A DNA stretch of 39,095 nt from the NCBI GenBank assembly GCA_027008645.1, contig JALVEE010000069.1:1-39095 (forward strand), in the 5' to 3' direction. The position numbers and the translations under genes were made by a program. Position 1 is the stretch's first letter. Each line of letters starts with the position of its first letter. The notes under the pieces are model-generated. The model saw only the letters and a list, made by a program, of their open reading frames with translations. It searched no databases and had not been told where the DNA came from. The DNA is from Saprospiraceae bacterium (GTDB taxonomy: Bacteria > Bacteroidota > Bacteroidia > Chitinophagales > Saprospiraceae). Positions 17,363 through 26,148 of this stretch are shown one piece after another.

Positions 17363-20077
17363 ATGAAGTTTAGTTATTGTGTTTTTATATTCTTTCTATT
17401 TAGTTCTTATTCTGCCGGTTCTCAAACCAATCCTCCTGATGAACTAAGGGCTGCTTGGGTTGCTACCGTAACCAATCTCGATTGGCCCAATTCGTGGGAC
17501 AAGGGCGATGTTGAAGCACAAAAGGCTTCATTTATCAAACTTATCGAATCCTTGAAAGAGGTAAATATCAATACGGTTTTTTTTCAAGTACGTACGGAAT
17601 GCGATGCATTTTATAATTCTGCTTATGAGCCCTGGTCGCGGTATTTAACGGGAACTCAAGGCAAATATCCGGGATATGATCCTTTGGAATTCGCTATTAA
17701 AGTATGCCACGACAAAGGTGTTGAGCTTCATGCTTGGCTCAATCCCTATAGGGTTAATGTTTCTAAATATGATAATGGAAATTATTATGACCAAAAGCAT
17801 ATTTACAAAAAACATCCTGATTGGATATTGAAATATTCGGATGGAAAAAAAATATTAAATCCGGGATTGCCGCAAGTCCAATTATTTATAAAAAAAGTTG
17901 CCGGGGATATTATCAGCAAATACGATATTGACGGTATTCATTTTGACGATTATTTTTATTCTTATGGTGGTACTCCGGACAATTTGGATATCGATACTTA
18001 CACTACTTATGGAAGTGAATATTCCAATATCGGAGATTTTAGACGTGGTAGTATAAATAAAATGATTAAAAATGTGATGGATACCATTATGGAAACAAAG
18101 CCTTTTTTGCGATTTGGAGTAAGCCCATTTGGCATTTACGGCAATGGGATGAATCCTCCCGGAATTACGGGTTTAAACGCATATGATGTTATTTATTGCG
18201 ATCCCTTAGAATGGTTAAAAGAGGGTGCGGTAGATTATATAAATCCCCAATTGTATTGGCCTACGGGAGGTAGTCAAGATTTTGGAAAACTGCTTCCTTG
18301 GTGGGCAGATTGGGCAATACAATACAATCGCGATGTGTATGCAGGACATGGAATTTATAGACTGGACGATTATCCGGCAGAATCATTTTTTGATGACTAT
18401 CTGCACGAGTATAAAGAATACTTCAATTTTTCTAAAAAAGAAAAGATGCTGAGGTACAGAGGATGGAGTTTGGAAGAAGTCATAAGGCAGATAAATATCG
18501 TAAGGCAAAACAGAAATAAAAATGCAAAAGGTAGTGTATATTTTAGAGCTAAGGATTTCGACAGAGTGAATAATCTAAAAAAATACATTGTGGATAATGC
18601 TTATAAATATAAGACATTATTACCAAATCAATACTGGAAACCTTCGTCTAAACCCGATAAAGTAACAAATATCAGATACGAACAAATACCGGAAGGATCC
18701 ACTTATAGAATCGTTTGGGATAAGGGAGATACTCTGAGTCGGTATGCTGTGTATAACACTACAAATTCCGGATTGGCAGAACCCAAAAATCTCCTGGATG
18801 TTTCATTCAACAATTATTATATTCCCAAATCGGATACTGTCTTGGATAATTTGTCAATAGCCATTGTTAAAATTAATAGATTTTGGAAAACCGGTGATAT
18901 CAGTTCTTCTTTTACAATACCAAAACCGGATATTCCCAGCCTACTAACTCCTAATGATAATTATACTTCACTATCTAGAAGTGACAATTTTACTTGGAGT
19001 ACCGCTAATTATGCAGGAAAATATGAAATAGAGTTTTCAGATGATATCGAGTTTAACACTATTTTGAATTCATTTAGTACAAATAATACTTCATTTCCGG
19101 CAAATCAATTGTCTTTAAATGGAGAAAAACCCTATTTCTGGAGGGTTAGAGCGGCAAATATCGCAGGATATAGCGGATATTCAAGTATCAGAAAAGTTAC
19201 TACCGGATTTCCCAAAACTCCAACTATTACTTATCCTACTAATGATGAAAAAAATATTCCCTTGGATTTAACGGTTGAATTTGACGTGAGCGATAAGGCG
19301 GATTCCGTTCACTTGCAAATCTCAAAAATCAACAATAAATTTGATCCTGTCAATATAAAAATAGATACTGTATTTAGTAGGGGAAATAGCTTTACTCTAC
19401 CAAAAACATTGGAAAAGTATTCCGTTTATTTTATCAGAATAAAGGCTAAAAACAATTTGGGGTACAGCAATTGGAGTGAAGTGGTGAAGTTTAGGACATT
19501 GATGCCTGTACCGGATAAAACGGTGATTATTCAGCCGAAAAATAATTCTGGATTGGATGAAAACAGCGATAAAATCGAGTTTTTGTGGAAAGAAGCCACC
19601 AATGCATCTTATTACAAATTCCAGATTTCAGAAAAAGAAGATTTTTCTATTTTGATAAAAGATGAAAATGTATATACCGGATTGAAGTATATTTATCACA
19701 ATCCACCTATTAAAAAATGGATGTATGCCAGAGTTGCCGGTAAAAATATCGGTGGATTGGGGACTTGGTCGGATCCGGTACATTTTGTTTTAGACAACTC
19801 AGTTGATGTGCAAGATTTATGGGAAAAATCCCATGATATTTACGTATTTCCCAATCCGAGTGAGGATAATTTTAGTATTAAGATAGGACAAAAGTCAGAG
19901 GATATAAGTATTGATATTTTTGATTCTACCGGAAAAAAACTATTTGCTGAAAGTGTCGCCACATATCAAAACGATGAAGTATTGTCTTTTGATATAAAAC
20001 AATTCATTTGCCAGCCTTGTTTCATTAGAGTAACAACAAGAGAATTTACTAAAACAATCAAATTAATAAAAAAATAG
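17363..20077 (+). CDS. GHL10-family glycoside hydrolase-like protein with FN3-like modules and T9SS sorting domain
   Basis: A secreted 904-residue protein. A signal peptide (1-20) is followed by a TIM-barrel of the GHL10/DUF187 family (about 26-375), recognised from ELRAAWVATVTNLDWP, FFQVRTECDAFY, ELHAWLNPYRVN and DIDGIHFDDYFY. Asp195 and Asp196 are candidate catalytic acids. Three or four fibronectin type III-like modules follow (about 430-810, for example PYFWRVRAANIAGYSGYS). The C-terminal ~80 residues (YVFPNPSEDNFSI to IKLIKK) form a T9SS type A tail. Related enzymes are implicated in polysaccharide or peptidoglycan-derived sugar cleavage, but the substrate here is unknown. A small membrane protein gene starts 3 bp after its stop codon. 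Confidence 0.9.
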   Translation: MKFSYCVFIFFLFSSYSAGSQTNPPDELRAAWVATVTNLDWPNSWDKGDVEAQKASFIKLIESLKEVNINTVFFQVRTECDAFYNSAYEPWSRYLTGTQGKYPGYDPLEFAIKVCHDKGVELHAWLNPYRVNVSKYDNGNYYDQKHIYKKHPDWILKYSDGKKILNPGLPQVQLFIKKVAGDIISKYDIDGIHFDDYFYSYGGTPDNLDIDTYTTYGSEYSNIGDFRRGSINKMIKNVMDTIMETKPFLRFGVSPFGIYGNGMNPPGITGLNAYDVIYCDPLEWLKEGAVDYINPQLYWPTGGSQDFGKLLPWWADWAIQYNRDVYAGHGIYRLDDYPAESFFDDYLHEYKEYFNFSKKEKMLRYRGWSLEEVIRQINIVRQNRNKNAKGSVYFRAKDFDRVNNLKKYIVDNAYKYKTLLPNQYWKPSSKPDKVTNIRYEQIPEGSTYRIVWDKGDTLSRYAVYNTTNSGLAEPKNLLDVSFNNYYIPKSDTVLDNLSIAIVKINRFWKTGDISSSFTIPKPDIPSLLTPNDNYTSLSRSDNFTWSTANYAGKYEIEFSDDIEFNTILNSFSTNNTSFPANQLSLNGEKPYFWRVRAANIAGYSGYSSIRKVTTGFPKTPTITYPTNDEKNIPLDLTVEFDVSDKADSVHLQISKINNKFDPVNIKIDTVFSRGNSFTLPKTLEKYSVYFIRIKAKNNLGYSNWSEVVKFRTLMPVPDKTVIIQPKNNSGLDENSDKIEFLWKEATNASYYKFQISEKEDFSILIKDENVYTGLKYIYHNPPIKKWMYARVAGKNIGGLGTWSDPVHFVLDNSVDVQDLWEKSHDIYVFPNPSEDNFSIKIGQKSEDISIDIFDSTGKKLFAESVATYQNDEVLSFDIKQFICQPCFIRVTTREFTKTIKLIKK

Positions 20078-20080
20078 AAT

Positions 20081-20503
20081 ATGGAATCGATTATATTGCA
20101 TGCTCATTCAGGACTCAGATGGATATTTATCATTATGGTATTGTATTCACTAATAAAAAATCACAATTCTTATGCTGATAAAAAAACAATAGATATACCT
20201 TTATATACTCTTATACTTTTTGCTCTTCAAATATTTATTGGTATAATTCTATATTTTATTAGTAATAATGTAACTTTTGAATCGGGATTTATGAAAAATA
20301 CCCAGTACAGATTCTTTACGGTTGAGCATGGATTTGGGATGATTTTAGCCTTTATAATAATGTTTTTGGGATATAGCAAATCAAGGAAAAAACCTATATC
20401 CTACCGAAATAAAACAATAAAATTGTATTATGCTATTGCTTTAATAATTGTAATCGCAAGTATTCCTTGGCCATTTAGAGGATTTGGTAATTCGTGGTTT
20501 TAA
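20081..20503 (+). CDS. Small four-helix membrane protein (cytochrome b-like family of Bacteroidota)
   Basis: A 140-residue integral membrane protein with four predicted helices (about 10-28, 40-60, 82-100, 114-130). Conserved-looking histidines, HAHSGLRW near the start and VEHGFGM before helix 3, and the ending IPWPFRGFGNSWF resemble a Bacteroidota family often labelled 'cytochrome B'. Heme binding is plausible but unproven. It starts 3 bp after the GHL10 gene, suggesting co-transcription. Its stop codon TAA (20501-20503) forms the first bases of a dispersed repeat, TAACCCACATTATTCAC. Confidence 0.75.
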   Translation: MESIILHAHSGLRWIFIIMVLYSLIKNHNSYADKKTIDIPLYTLILFALQIFIGIILYFISNNVTFESGFMKNTQYRFFTVEHGFGMILAFIIMFLGYSKSRKKPISYRNKTIKLYYAIALIIVIASIPWPFRGFGNSWF

Positions 20504-20557
20504 CCCACATTATTCACAGATATTTCTATTACGAAAACCCGTTAATAATACGGGTTA
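20501..20557. repeat. Inverted pair of TAACCCRMATTATTCAC-type repeats
   Basis: The left copy at 20501-20517 overlaps the upstream stop codon. A facing copy at 20541-20556 ends in ACGGGTT. Together they can form a long imperfect hairpin, and the right half alone forms a 7-bp stem, AACCCGT/ACGGGTT (20536-20556). Related copies lie at 27025-27041 and 33071-33101. Confidence 0.7.
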
Positions 20558-21000
20558 ATGAGATAAAAAAGTTGTTTTTTTTGCTTTCCCCTATAATATC
20601 AATAGAAAAATATTGCCATTTTCTTATAAAATGTTTGGTTTATATGAGGGAGCAAAACCACGACTGTGGTTTAATATGAATAACCCCGTATGAAATGCGG
20701 GGTATATGTGAGAAGGGAAATGAACGCCGATAGGTGTTCAATAAATAATAATAGAATTCCATTTGTTTCAAGCGGAATATCATATTCAACTCCGATCGGA
20801 GTTGTAGCCCTGTTGTTCAGATACCGCAGGTTTCACCCGCGGTTATTCACATTTTCCCCCTGTCGGGGAAATTTTAGCTTTCCATAAAATTGATGAATAC
20901 AACTCAAAATGCAAAAAAAATGAAATACACTTGATAAAAACTTATCGGCATAATTATTGTTATTCTACCTAAGTAAATACTTTAATATTAAAATCAGAAT
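20504..21000. other. Gene-free region with an array of short hairpins
   Basis: Almost 500 bp with no convincing coding sequence. At least seven compact hairpins lie between 20536 and 20871. Their left arms are AACCCGT, AAACCAC (20655), ACCCCG (20683), AACGCC (~20720), CAACTCCGA (20787, a perfect 18-bp palindrome), ACCGCAGGT (20823) and TTTCCCC (20853). A further weak stem, GATAA-AAAC-TTATC, is at about 20933. Beyond that to 21000 I see only the mnmG leader, without a clear -7 box. Small open frames here overlap the hairpins and look like chance. Confidence 0.7.
20787..20804. repeat. Perfect 18-bp palindrome
   Basis: CAACTCCGATCGGAGTTG is fully self-complementary and is the most regular member of the hairpin array. 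Confidence 0.8.
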
Positions 21001-22866
21001 ATGTTTCCTGAATATGATGTAATAGTAGTAGGTGCGGGTCATGCCGGAAGCGAGGCAGCAAGTGCTGCAGCCAATATGGGATCAAAAGTTTTGCTTGTGA
21101 CTATGAATATGCAAAACATAGCACAGATGTCTTGTAATCCCGCTATGGGTGGAGTTGCAAAAGGACAAATAATACGCGAAATAGATGCTATGGGCGGTTA
21201 TTCGGCTATTATTACCGACCATACGATGATTCAGTTCAGAATGTTGAATTTATCAAAAGGTCCTGCTATGTGGAGTCCGAGAGCACAAAGCGATAGGCAT
21301 GAATTTTCTGCTTTATGGAGAAAAACACTGGAGTCACAGGAAAATATCGACTTTTGGCAAGATATGGTAACAGGGCTTATCGTAAAAAACGGTGTGGTTA
21401 AAGGGGTATATACCCAATTGGGGGTTGAAATCAGGTCAAAATCGGTAATATTAACCAATGGCACGTTTTTAAACGGGATTATTCATATAGGAGAAAAACA
21501 ATTTGGTGGTGGTAGAATACAAGAAAGAGCAGCAAAAGGACTGACCGAACAATTGGTGGAACTCGGGTTTGAAGCGGGAAGAATGAAAACAGGGACACCT
21601 CCCAGGATAGATGGACGAACTATTAATTATGATGTATTGGAAGAACAACCCGGAGATAAAGTTCCAAAACGTTTTTCTTTTACTGATACTCCTGAATTAA
21701 CCGATCAAGTTTCTTGTCATATTACTTATACCGATACCAAAGTTCACGATATATTGAAAACCGGCTTTCTAAAATCACCCTTGTTCAACGGGCGAATACA
21801 GGGGGTTGGACCGAGATATTGCCCCTCTATCGAAGACAAGATCGAAAGGTTTAGCTCCAAAGACAGTCATCAATTATTCGTCGAGCCGGAAGGAAGAAAT
21901 ACGTATGAGGTGTATCTCAACGGATTTTCATCTTCACTTCCTGAAGATGTTCAATACAAAGCAGTGAGAAATCTCAAGGGTTTTGAAAATGCTAAAATGT
22001 TCAGACCCGGTTACGCTATTGAGTACGATTATTTTCCTCCTACTCAATTGACACATACACTGGAAACAAAAACTATAAAGAACTTATTTTTTGCAGGACA
22101 AATAAATGGTACTACCGGTTATGAGGAAGCTGCAGGACAAGGACTGATAGCGGGTATAAACGCACATCTCAACATAAACGATAGGGATCCATTTGTATTA
22201 AAAAGAGATGAAGCATATATCGGAGTATTGATTGACGACCTTATAAACAAGGGCACTGATGAACCCTACCGTATGTTTACATCAAGGGCAGAATACAGAA
22301 TTTTGCTTAGGCAGGATAATGCTGATATCAGATTGACCCCTTTGGCACATACTTTGGGAATGAAGAGTGCGGAACAAAGAATGGTGAGAGTTAAAGAAAA
22401 ACTCAATACTCAAAAAGAGATAAAGGAATATCTTAAAGCTACCAGTGTTAGCCCCGGCGAAGTAAACGATTTGTTTGAATCCGTATCATCGTCACCATTG
22501 ACGCAAAAAGTTAAATTGAACAAGGTACTTCTGCGACCCCATATCAATTTTAATAAACTGCGAAATGTATTGCCCGGTTTAAATGATTTTCTGGATAAGT
22601 ACAATAATGACGATATTGAATATTCAGAAATCAGCATAAAATATGAGGGGTATATCAAGAAAGAAAGAGAGATGGCAGGTAAAATGAACAGGCTTGAAGA
22701 AATCAAAATTCACCCTGATTTTGATTATAACAAACTTCAATCCCTTTCTTATGAAGGACGTGAAAAATTGATAAAAATAAAACCCGGTACCATCGGTCAA
22801 GCCAGTAGAATAAGCGGTGTGTCTCCCTCTGATATCTCCGTTCTATTGATTTATATGGGAAGGTAA
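21001..22866 (+). CDS. mnmG: tRNA uridine-5-carboxymethylaminomethyl(34) synthesis enzyme MnmG (GidA)
   Basis: FAD-dependent enzyme that, with the GTPase MnmE, installs the (carboxymethyl)aminomethyl group on U34 of certain tRNAs; 621 residues, full length. The N-terminal dinucleotide-binding motif VIVVGAGHAGSEAA (about 7-20) binds FAD. The family block NPAMGGVAKGQIIREIDAMG, the segment GRMKTGTPPRI (about 197-207), and the GQINGTTGYEEAAGQG motif all match. The C-terminal domain ends in GQASRISGVSPSDISVLLIY. It starts at ATG 21001 and is transcribed alone. MnmE is not in the window. Confidence 0.97.
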   Translation: MFPEYDVIVVGAGHAGSEAASAAANMGSKVLLVTMNMQNIAQMSCNPAMGGVAKGQIIREIDAMGGYSAIITDHTMIQFRMLNLSKGPAMWSPRAQSDRHEFSALWRKTLESQENIDFWQDMVTGLIVKNGVVKGVYTQLGVEIRSKSVILTNGTFLNGIIHIGEKQFGGGRIQERAAKGLTEQLVELGFEAGRMKTGTPPRIDGRTINYDVLEEQPGDKVPKRFSFTDTPELTDQVSCHITYTDTKVHDILKTGFLKSPLFNGRIQGVGPRYCPSIEDKIERFSSKDSHQLFVEPEGRNTYEVYLNGFSSSLPEDVQYKAVRNLKGFENAKMFRPGYAIEYDYFPPTQLTHTLETKTIKNLFFAGQINGTTGYEEAAGQGLIAGINAHLNINDRDPFVLKRDEAYIGVLIDDLINKGTDEPYRMFTSRAEYRILLRQDNADIRLTPLAHTLGMKSAEQRMVRVKEKLNTQKEIKEYLKATSVSPGEVNDLFESVSSSPLTQKVKLNKVLLRPHINFNKLRNVLPGLNDFLDKYNNDDIEYSEISIKYEGYIKKEREMAGKMNRLEEIKIHPDFDYNKLQSLSYEGREKLIKIKPGTIGQASRISGVSPSDISVLLIYMGR

Positions 22867-22959
22867 CGTTAATGTATAATATAACCAAATAGCTAACTAA
22901 TTTTGAATCACATAAACAAAAATCTGTGAAAACACTAAATATATACAACCTGCACAACT

Positions 22960-22982
22960 CCCTTCCCTTGGCAAGGGAAGGG
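22960..22982. terminator. Strong GC-rich hairpin between convergent genes
   Basis: CCCTTCCCTTG and CAAGGGAAGGG form a near-perfect palindrome with a very short loop, between the ends of mnmG (plus) and the ATPase gene (minus). It is followed by TCGGGGATGGGTTCTTTT. It probably terminates mnmG transcription, and may also be one of the G/C-rich palindromic repeats common in this phylum. Confidence 0.6.
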
Positions 22983-22998
22983 TCGGGGATGGGTTCTT

Positions 22999-24156
22999 TT
23001 ATTGCAATCCCTCCCATCCAAGTATTTGATGACCGGACATTTCATAATTATTATTTCCTCCGTAAATCAATGTTTTCTTTCTTATTTTTCCCATACTGAT
23101 TTCGTCAAAATAATTCATTCCTTTAAATAGTTTTGGTAATACAGTTTGGGTTGATTTTATTTCATAAATATCAAAAATATCACCGATTTTAGTTAGCAGG
23201 TCTATTTCATTTCCTTTGGAATCCCGCCAAAACCAATAATTTTTTAAAAGATTTTGATGATAGTTATTTTTAATAATATCTGCTACTATAAAATTTTCAA
23301 AAAGGCTACCTGTTAAAGTTCTACTGACCAAATCACCTTCAGTCCTTAAACCCAATAAGAATGATACTAATCCGGTATCATAAAAATATAACTTAGGAGA
23401 TTTGATAATACGTTTATTGAAATTTTCGAAATAAGGAGCTAATAAAAAAATAACATAACTACTTTCCAAAATAGAAAGCCACGATTTTGCTGTGGGTTGA
23501 GAAATTCCGCAACTTTTAGCAAGACTGCTGATGTTTAGCAATTGTCCTGTTCTTGCAGCACAAAGTCCAATAAAATTATTGAATCGTTTATAATCGTGTA
23601 TTCGTGTCAATTCAGAGACATCTCTATTAATATATGTTTGAATATAATTTGAATAGAAAAATGAATAATCTAAATTCCTGTCATATATCGGAGGATAAAA
23701 GCCTTTTAAAATTAAAGACTTCCAATCATCCGGAAGCAGTCCTGCAGCTTTTAGTTCAGTATTATCAAAAGGCAACAGTTTCAATAAAGCAACTCTTCCT
23801 GCTAAACTTTGAGTTATATTTTTTAATAAATGAAAATTTTGTGATCCCGATAATATAAATTGTCCCGTTTCACCGGTTTCATCCACTTTTGTTTGTATAT
23901 ATGAAAATAAAGCCGGAGATCTTTGAACTTCATCAAAAATGATATGATTATTATATTTTTTTAAAAACCCTTTAGGATCTTCATCTGCAAAATTTCTTTC
24001 ATCAGTATTTTCTAAAGAGACATATTGATAATCGGTAAATATGTTTTTCAACAATGTTGTTTTTCCTGATTGGCGTGGTCCTGTTAATGCTATTACCGGA
24101 TATTTATGAATTAACTGTTTTATTACGTTTTCAAGTTGCCTTTTTATTAAATTCAT
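22999..24156 (-). CDS. AAA+ ATPase with DUF4143 C-terminal domain
   Basis: A 385-residue cytoplasmic ATPase. Walker A GPRQSGKTT is at 26-34, Walker B IIFDEVQR at 72-79, and the sensor region ILSGSQNFHL at about 101-110 (AAA_14). A DUF4143 domain follows (about 165-335), with the characteristic YIQTYINRDVSEL and a WRDSKGNEIDLL block resembling a PD-(D/E)XK nuclease fold near the end. I start at ATG 24156; a TTG two codons upstream is possible. The cellular role of this widespread, patchily distributed family is unknown. A perfect -7 box lies 15 bp upstream, preceded by three 22-bp iterons, suggesting dedicated regulation. Confidence 0.9.
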   Translation of the reverse strand: MNLIKRQLENVIKQLIHKYPVIALTGPRQSGKTTLLKNIFTDYQYVSLENTDERNFADEDPKGFLKKYNNHIIFDEVQRSPALFSYIQTKVDETGETGQFILSGSQNFHLLKNITQSLAGRVALLKLLPFDNTELKAAGLLPDDWKSLILKGFYPPIYDRNLDYSFFYSNYIQTYINRDVSELTRIHDYKRFNNFIGLCAARTGQLLNISSLAKSCGISQPTAKSWLSILESSYVIFLLAPYFENFNKRIIKSPKLYFYDTGLVSFLLGLRTEGDLVSRTLTGSLFENFIVADIIKNNYHQNLLKNYWFWRDSKGNEIDLLTKIGDIFDIYEIKSTQTVLPKLFKGMNYFDEISMGKIRKKTLIYGGNNNYEMSGHQILGWEGLQ

Positions 24157-24170
24157 AATCAATTTTTATA

Positions 24171-24178
24171 CAAATATA
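24171..24178 (-). promoter_or_regulatory. -7 promoter box of the AAA/DUF4143 gene
   Basis: On the minus strand TATATTTG matches TAnnTTTG exactly and ends about 15 bp before the start codon. The iterons occupy the -33 region and upstream. Confidence 0.6.
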
Positions 24179-24183
24179 TAAAT

Positions 24184-24249
24184 ATTTTGAAAATGCACTA
24201 AATATATTTTGAATTTACACCAAATTAATTTTGAAATTACACGATCAAA
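24184..24249. repeat. Three tandem 22-bp iterons upstream of the AAA/DUF4143 gene
   Basis: ATTTTGAA begins at 24184, 24206 and 24228, exactly 22 bp apart. Each is followed by a wwTrCAC block (AATGCAC, TTTACAC, ATTACAC) and an A/T tail. The array lies between the terminator of the DUF937 gene and the -7 box of the ATPase gene, where an operator would sit. Confidence 0.8.
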
Positions 24250-24274
24250 TAAAAATATTATATCTTTCTAACAC

Positions 24275-24305
24275 AAAAAAAAGGAGACTGAATTTATTCA
24301 GCCTC
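24275..24305 (-). terminator. Rho-independent terminator of the DUF937 gene
   Basis: Read on the minus strand, GAGGCTGAA-TAAA-TTCAGTCTC (one G-U pair) is followed by CC and a run of eight T. It lies 28 bp downstream of the DUF937 stop codon and insulates the ATPase gene. Confidence 0.85.
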
Positions 24306-24332
24306 ACTCTTAAATAATTATGAAAAAGAAAA

Positions 24333-24956
24333 TTATTTTCTTCCAAAAAATCCTTTAAATATTGCTTTCATTCCCATTCTACCAAGATCGTCCATTACAC
24401 TTCCGTCACCATCCTGATCTAAGAAACTTCCCAATAAACCTCCAAGCATACTGTCTTTTTTAGCAGGCTCAACAGTTTGAGTCAATACATCTCTAAGACC
24501 ATTCTCGTCAAGATTGTTTTCTCTTTTCATTTTTCCTAACATACCCATAGCGATAGGAGCCAATTTCATCAAAAGACTAGCACTTGAGTTTTTATCTATT
24601 CCAGCCATATTTGCCACTTGACTAAGGATATTATCGTGGTTTGTACCATGAAGCAAGTGAGATAAAATTCCTGCACCATCAACTGTTCTTGTGTTTTTTG
24701 GCTGCATAGCTCCGGTAACATAACCCATAACATCATCTAATATACTTCCGTCATGATCTTTGTCGAGAACAGAACTCAGAATACTTGCACCTTGATCGGT
24801 TGAAGCATTTTTTTGAAGAGCACCCATTAATACTGAAAAAGCACCTTTAGCGGCGGTTTTTGTTTTTTGCGGATCATTAATACCTACCTGTGAACCGAGT
24901 TGCTCAAGTAAATTGCCATCCATTTGCTGTTCGAAAAGATCTAATAAATTTGCCAT
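24333..24956 (-). CDS. DUF937 domain protein with two DxDxDG loops
   Basis: A 207-residue protein of the DUF937 family (YidB-like in other bacteria), function unknown. No signal peptide or membrane helix is evident, although glycine- and methionine-rich helices occur near the C-terminus. Two acidic loops stand out: DKDHDGSILDD at residues 65-75 and DQDGDGSVMDD at 180-190. They resemble EF-hand or dockerin calcium loops, but the acidic residue expected at loop position 12 is Val or Leu, so metal binding is uncertain. It is monocistronic, with its own strong terminator. Confidence 0.82.
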   Translation of the reverse strand: MANLLDLFEQQMDGNLLEQLGSQVGINDPQKTKTAAKGAFSVLMGALQKNASTDQGASILSSVLDKDHDGSILDDVMGYVTGAMQPKNTRTVDGAGILSHLLHGTNHDNILSQVANMAGIDKNSSASLLMKLAPIAMGMLGKMKRENNLDENGLRDVLTQTVEPAKKDSMLGGLLGSFLDQDGDGSVMDDLGRMGMKAIFKGFFGRK

Positions 24957-25113
24957 AATTTTAATATTGTTTTTTTTGATTAATAAGAATACATTATAAC
25001 TAATGATTTATCCGTTTAAATAGTTCATACAAAGATTATTTTATTTTTATTTAATTTGGTATGATTTTTGTTAGCAATATGTTTATTGTTGGTTATTAAT
25101 AAATTATTGTTTT

Positions 25114-26148
25114 ATGAGAAGTGTTTTAATGATTTTAATTTTTGTGTATTCCTATGCTGTTTACAGCCAAGATTTTGTTTATAATTATATAGACAACTAC
25201 AAGGATATATCCATTGATAAAATGAATAGGTATGGTATTCCCGCAAGTATCACTCTTGCACAAGGTATGTTGGAGTCAAACTGGGGTAGAAGTGATCTCG
25301 CCGTTAAGGCAAATAATCATTTTGGAATAAAATGTGGCAATGATTGGACAGGAGCTACTTTTTCGTGGGAAGATGATGAGTATAAAAACGGAAGTATCGT
25401 GAAAAGCTGTTTTAGGGTTTACAATTCGGTTAATGAATCCTTTGATGACCATTCAGCCTTTTTATCCAAAAAAAGGTACCGGTTTCTGTATGATTATGGC
25501 GTTTATGACTATAAGTCTTGGGCAAAAGGTCTGGTTAAAGCCGGATATGCGACAGATCCAAAATATGCCGATAAACTGATTTTTATAATTGAAAAATACA
25601 ATTTGTACGAATTTGATTCGGAATACAAACCTGTGGAATATGTAAAGAATACCGTGCCTCCAGCCCGGTCTAAAACCAAAAGCTCGACTGTAATAAAGAC
25701 AGGGAAAAGGGAAAGAAAAACAAGTTCTATAAATTATATCAACGGAAGCAAATTCACTTATGCATTTGCAGGAGAAACACTTTCTTCTCTATCAAAGAGA
25801 GTGGGAATTTCAGAAAAAAGGATATTAAAATACAATGATGGAATAAAAAAGAAAAGACATAAATTCAAAAAAGGTGATATTGTATTTTTGGAGAAAAAGA
25901 AGAAAAAATATTATGGCAATGATGATATTTATATAACTGAGAACAGGGAGTCTCTTGCGGCTATTTCTCAAAAATTTGGTATGAGTTTGAAATATTTGGC
26001 AAAAATAAATAAAACCAAAACGCGAATTAAATTCAGGAAAGGTAGAAAGGTTTTGCTAAAACCCGTTTCAAAGAGAAAGGAATGGGCAGCAAGAACTAAA
26101 AAAAGGAGTATAAAATATCTATTTGATGAGGCTTTAAGTCCAAATTAA
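25114..26148 (+). CDS. Glucosaminidase (GH73 family) with two C-terminal LysM domains
   Basis: Secreted peptidoglycan hydrolase of 344 residues that would cleave N-acetylglucosaminyl bonds in the cell wall. A signal peptide (1-18, ending YSQ) precedes a GH73-type domain (about 20-170). The block ITLAQGMLESNWGRS contains the likely catalytic Glu54, and NNHFGIKC follows. A basic linker leads to two LysM modules (about 213-262 and 272-320), which bind glycan strands. The C-terminal half is strikingly lysine- and arginine-rich. It starts at ATG 25114. The stop TAA (26146-26148) forms the first bases of a dispersed repeat. It may be co-transcribed with the barrel protein gene about 100 bp downstream. 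Confidence 0.92.
   Translation: MRSVLMILIFVYSYAVYSQDFVYNYIDNYKDISIDKMNRYGIPASITLAQGMLESNWGRSDLAVKANNHFGIKCGNDWTGATFSWEDDEYKNGSIVKSCFRVYNSVNESFDDHSAFLSKKRYRFLYDYGVYDYKSWAKGLVKAGYATDPKYADKLIFIIEKYNLYEFDSEYKPVEYVKNTVPPARSKTKSSTVIKTGKRERKTSSINYINGSKFTYAFAGETLSSLSKRVGISEKRILKYNDGIKKKRHKFKKGDIVFLEKKKKKYYGNDDIYITENRESLAAISQKFGMSLKYLAKINKTKTRIKFRKGRKVLLKPVSKRKEWAARTKKRSIKYLFDEALSPN

Noticed and set aside
20501-20804. AAC...GTT hairpins resembling integron attC sites
   Set aside because: Stems are only 15-20 nt, lack the RYYYAAC/GTTRRRY boxes and extrahelical bases of attC, and there is no integrase or gene cassette.
20690-20887. Small open frame inside the hairpin array
   Set aside because: It runs through several palindromes, has no promoter or family resemblance, and its composition is explained by the repeats.
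22703-23017. Minus-strand open frame between mnmG and the ATPase gene
   Set aside because: It overlaps the mnmG 3' end and the GC-rich hairpin; the translation is low-complexity nonsense unlike its neighbours.
24184-24249. Possible CRISPR array
   Set aside because: Only three 22-bp units without spacers and no cas genes; an operator-type direct repeat explains it better.
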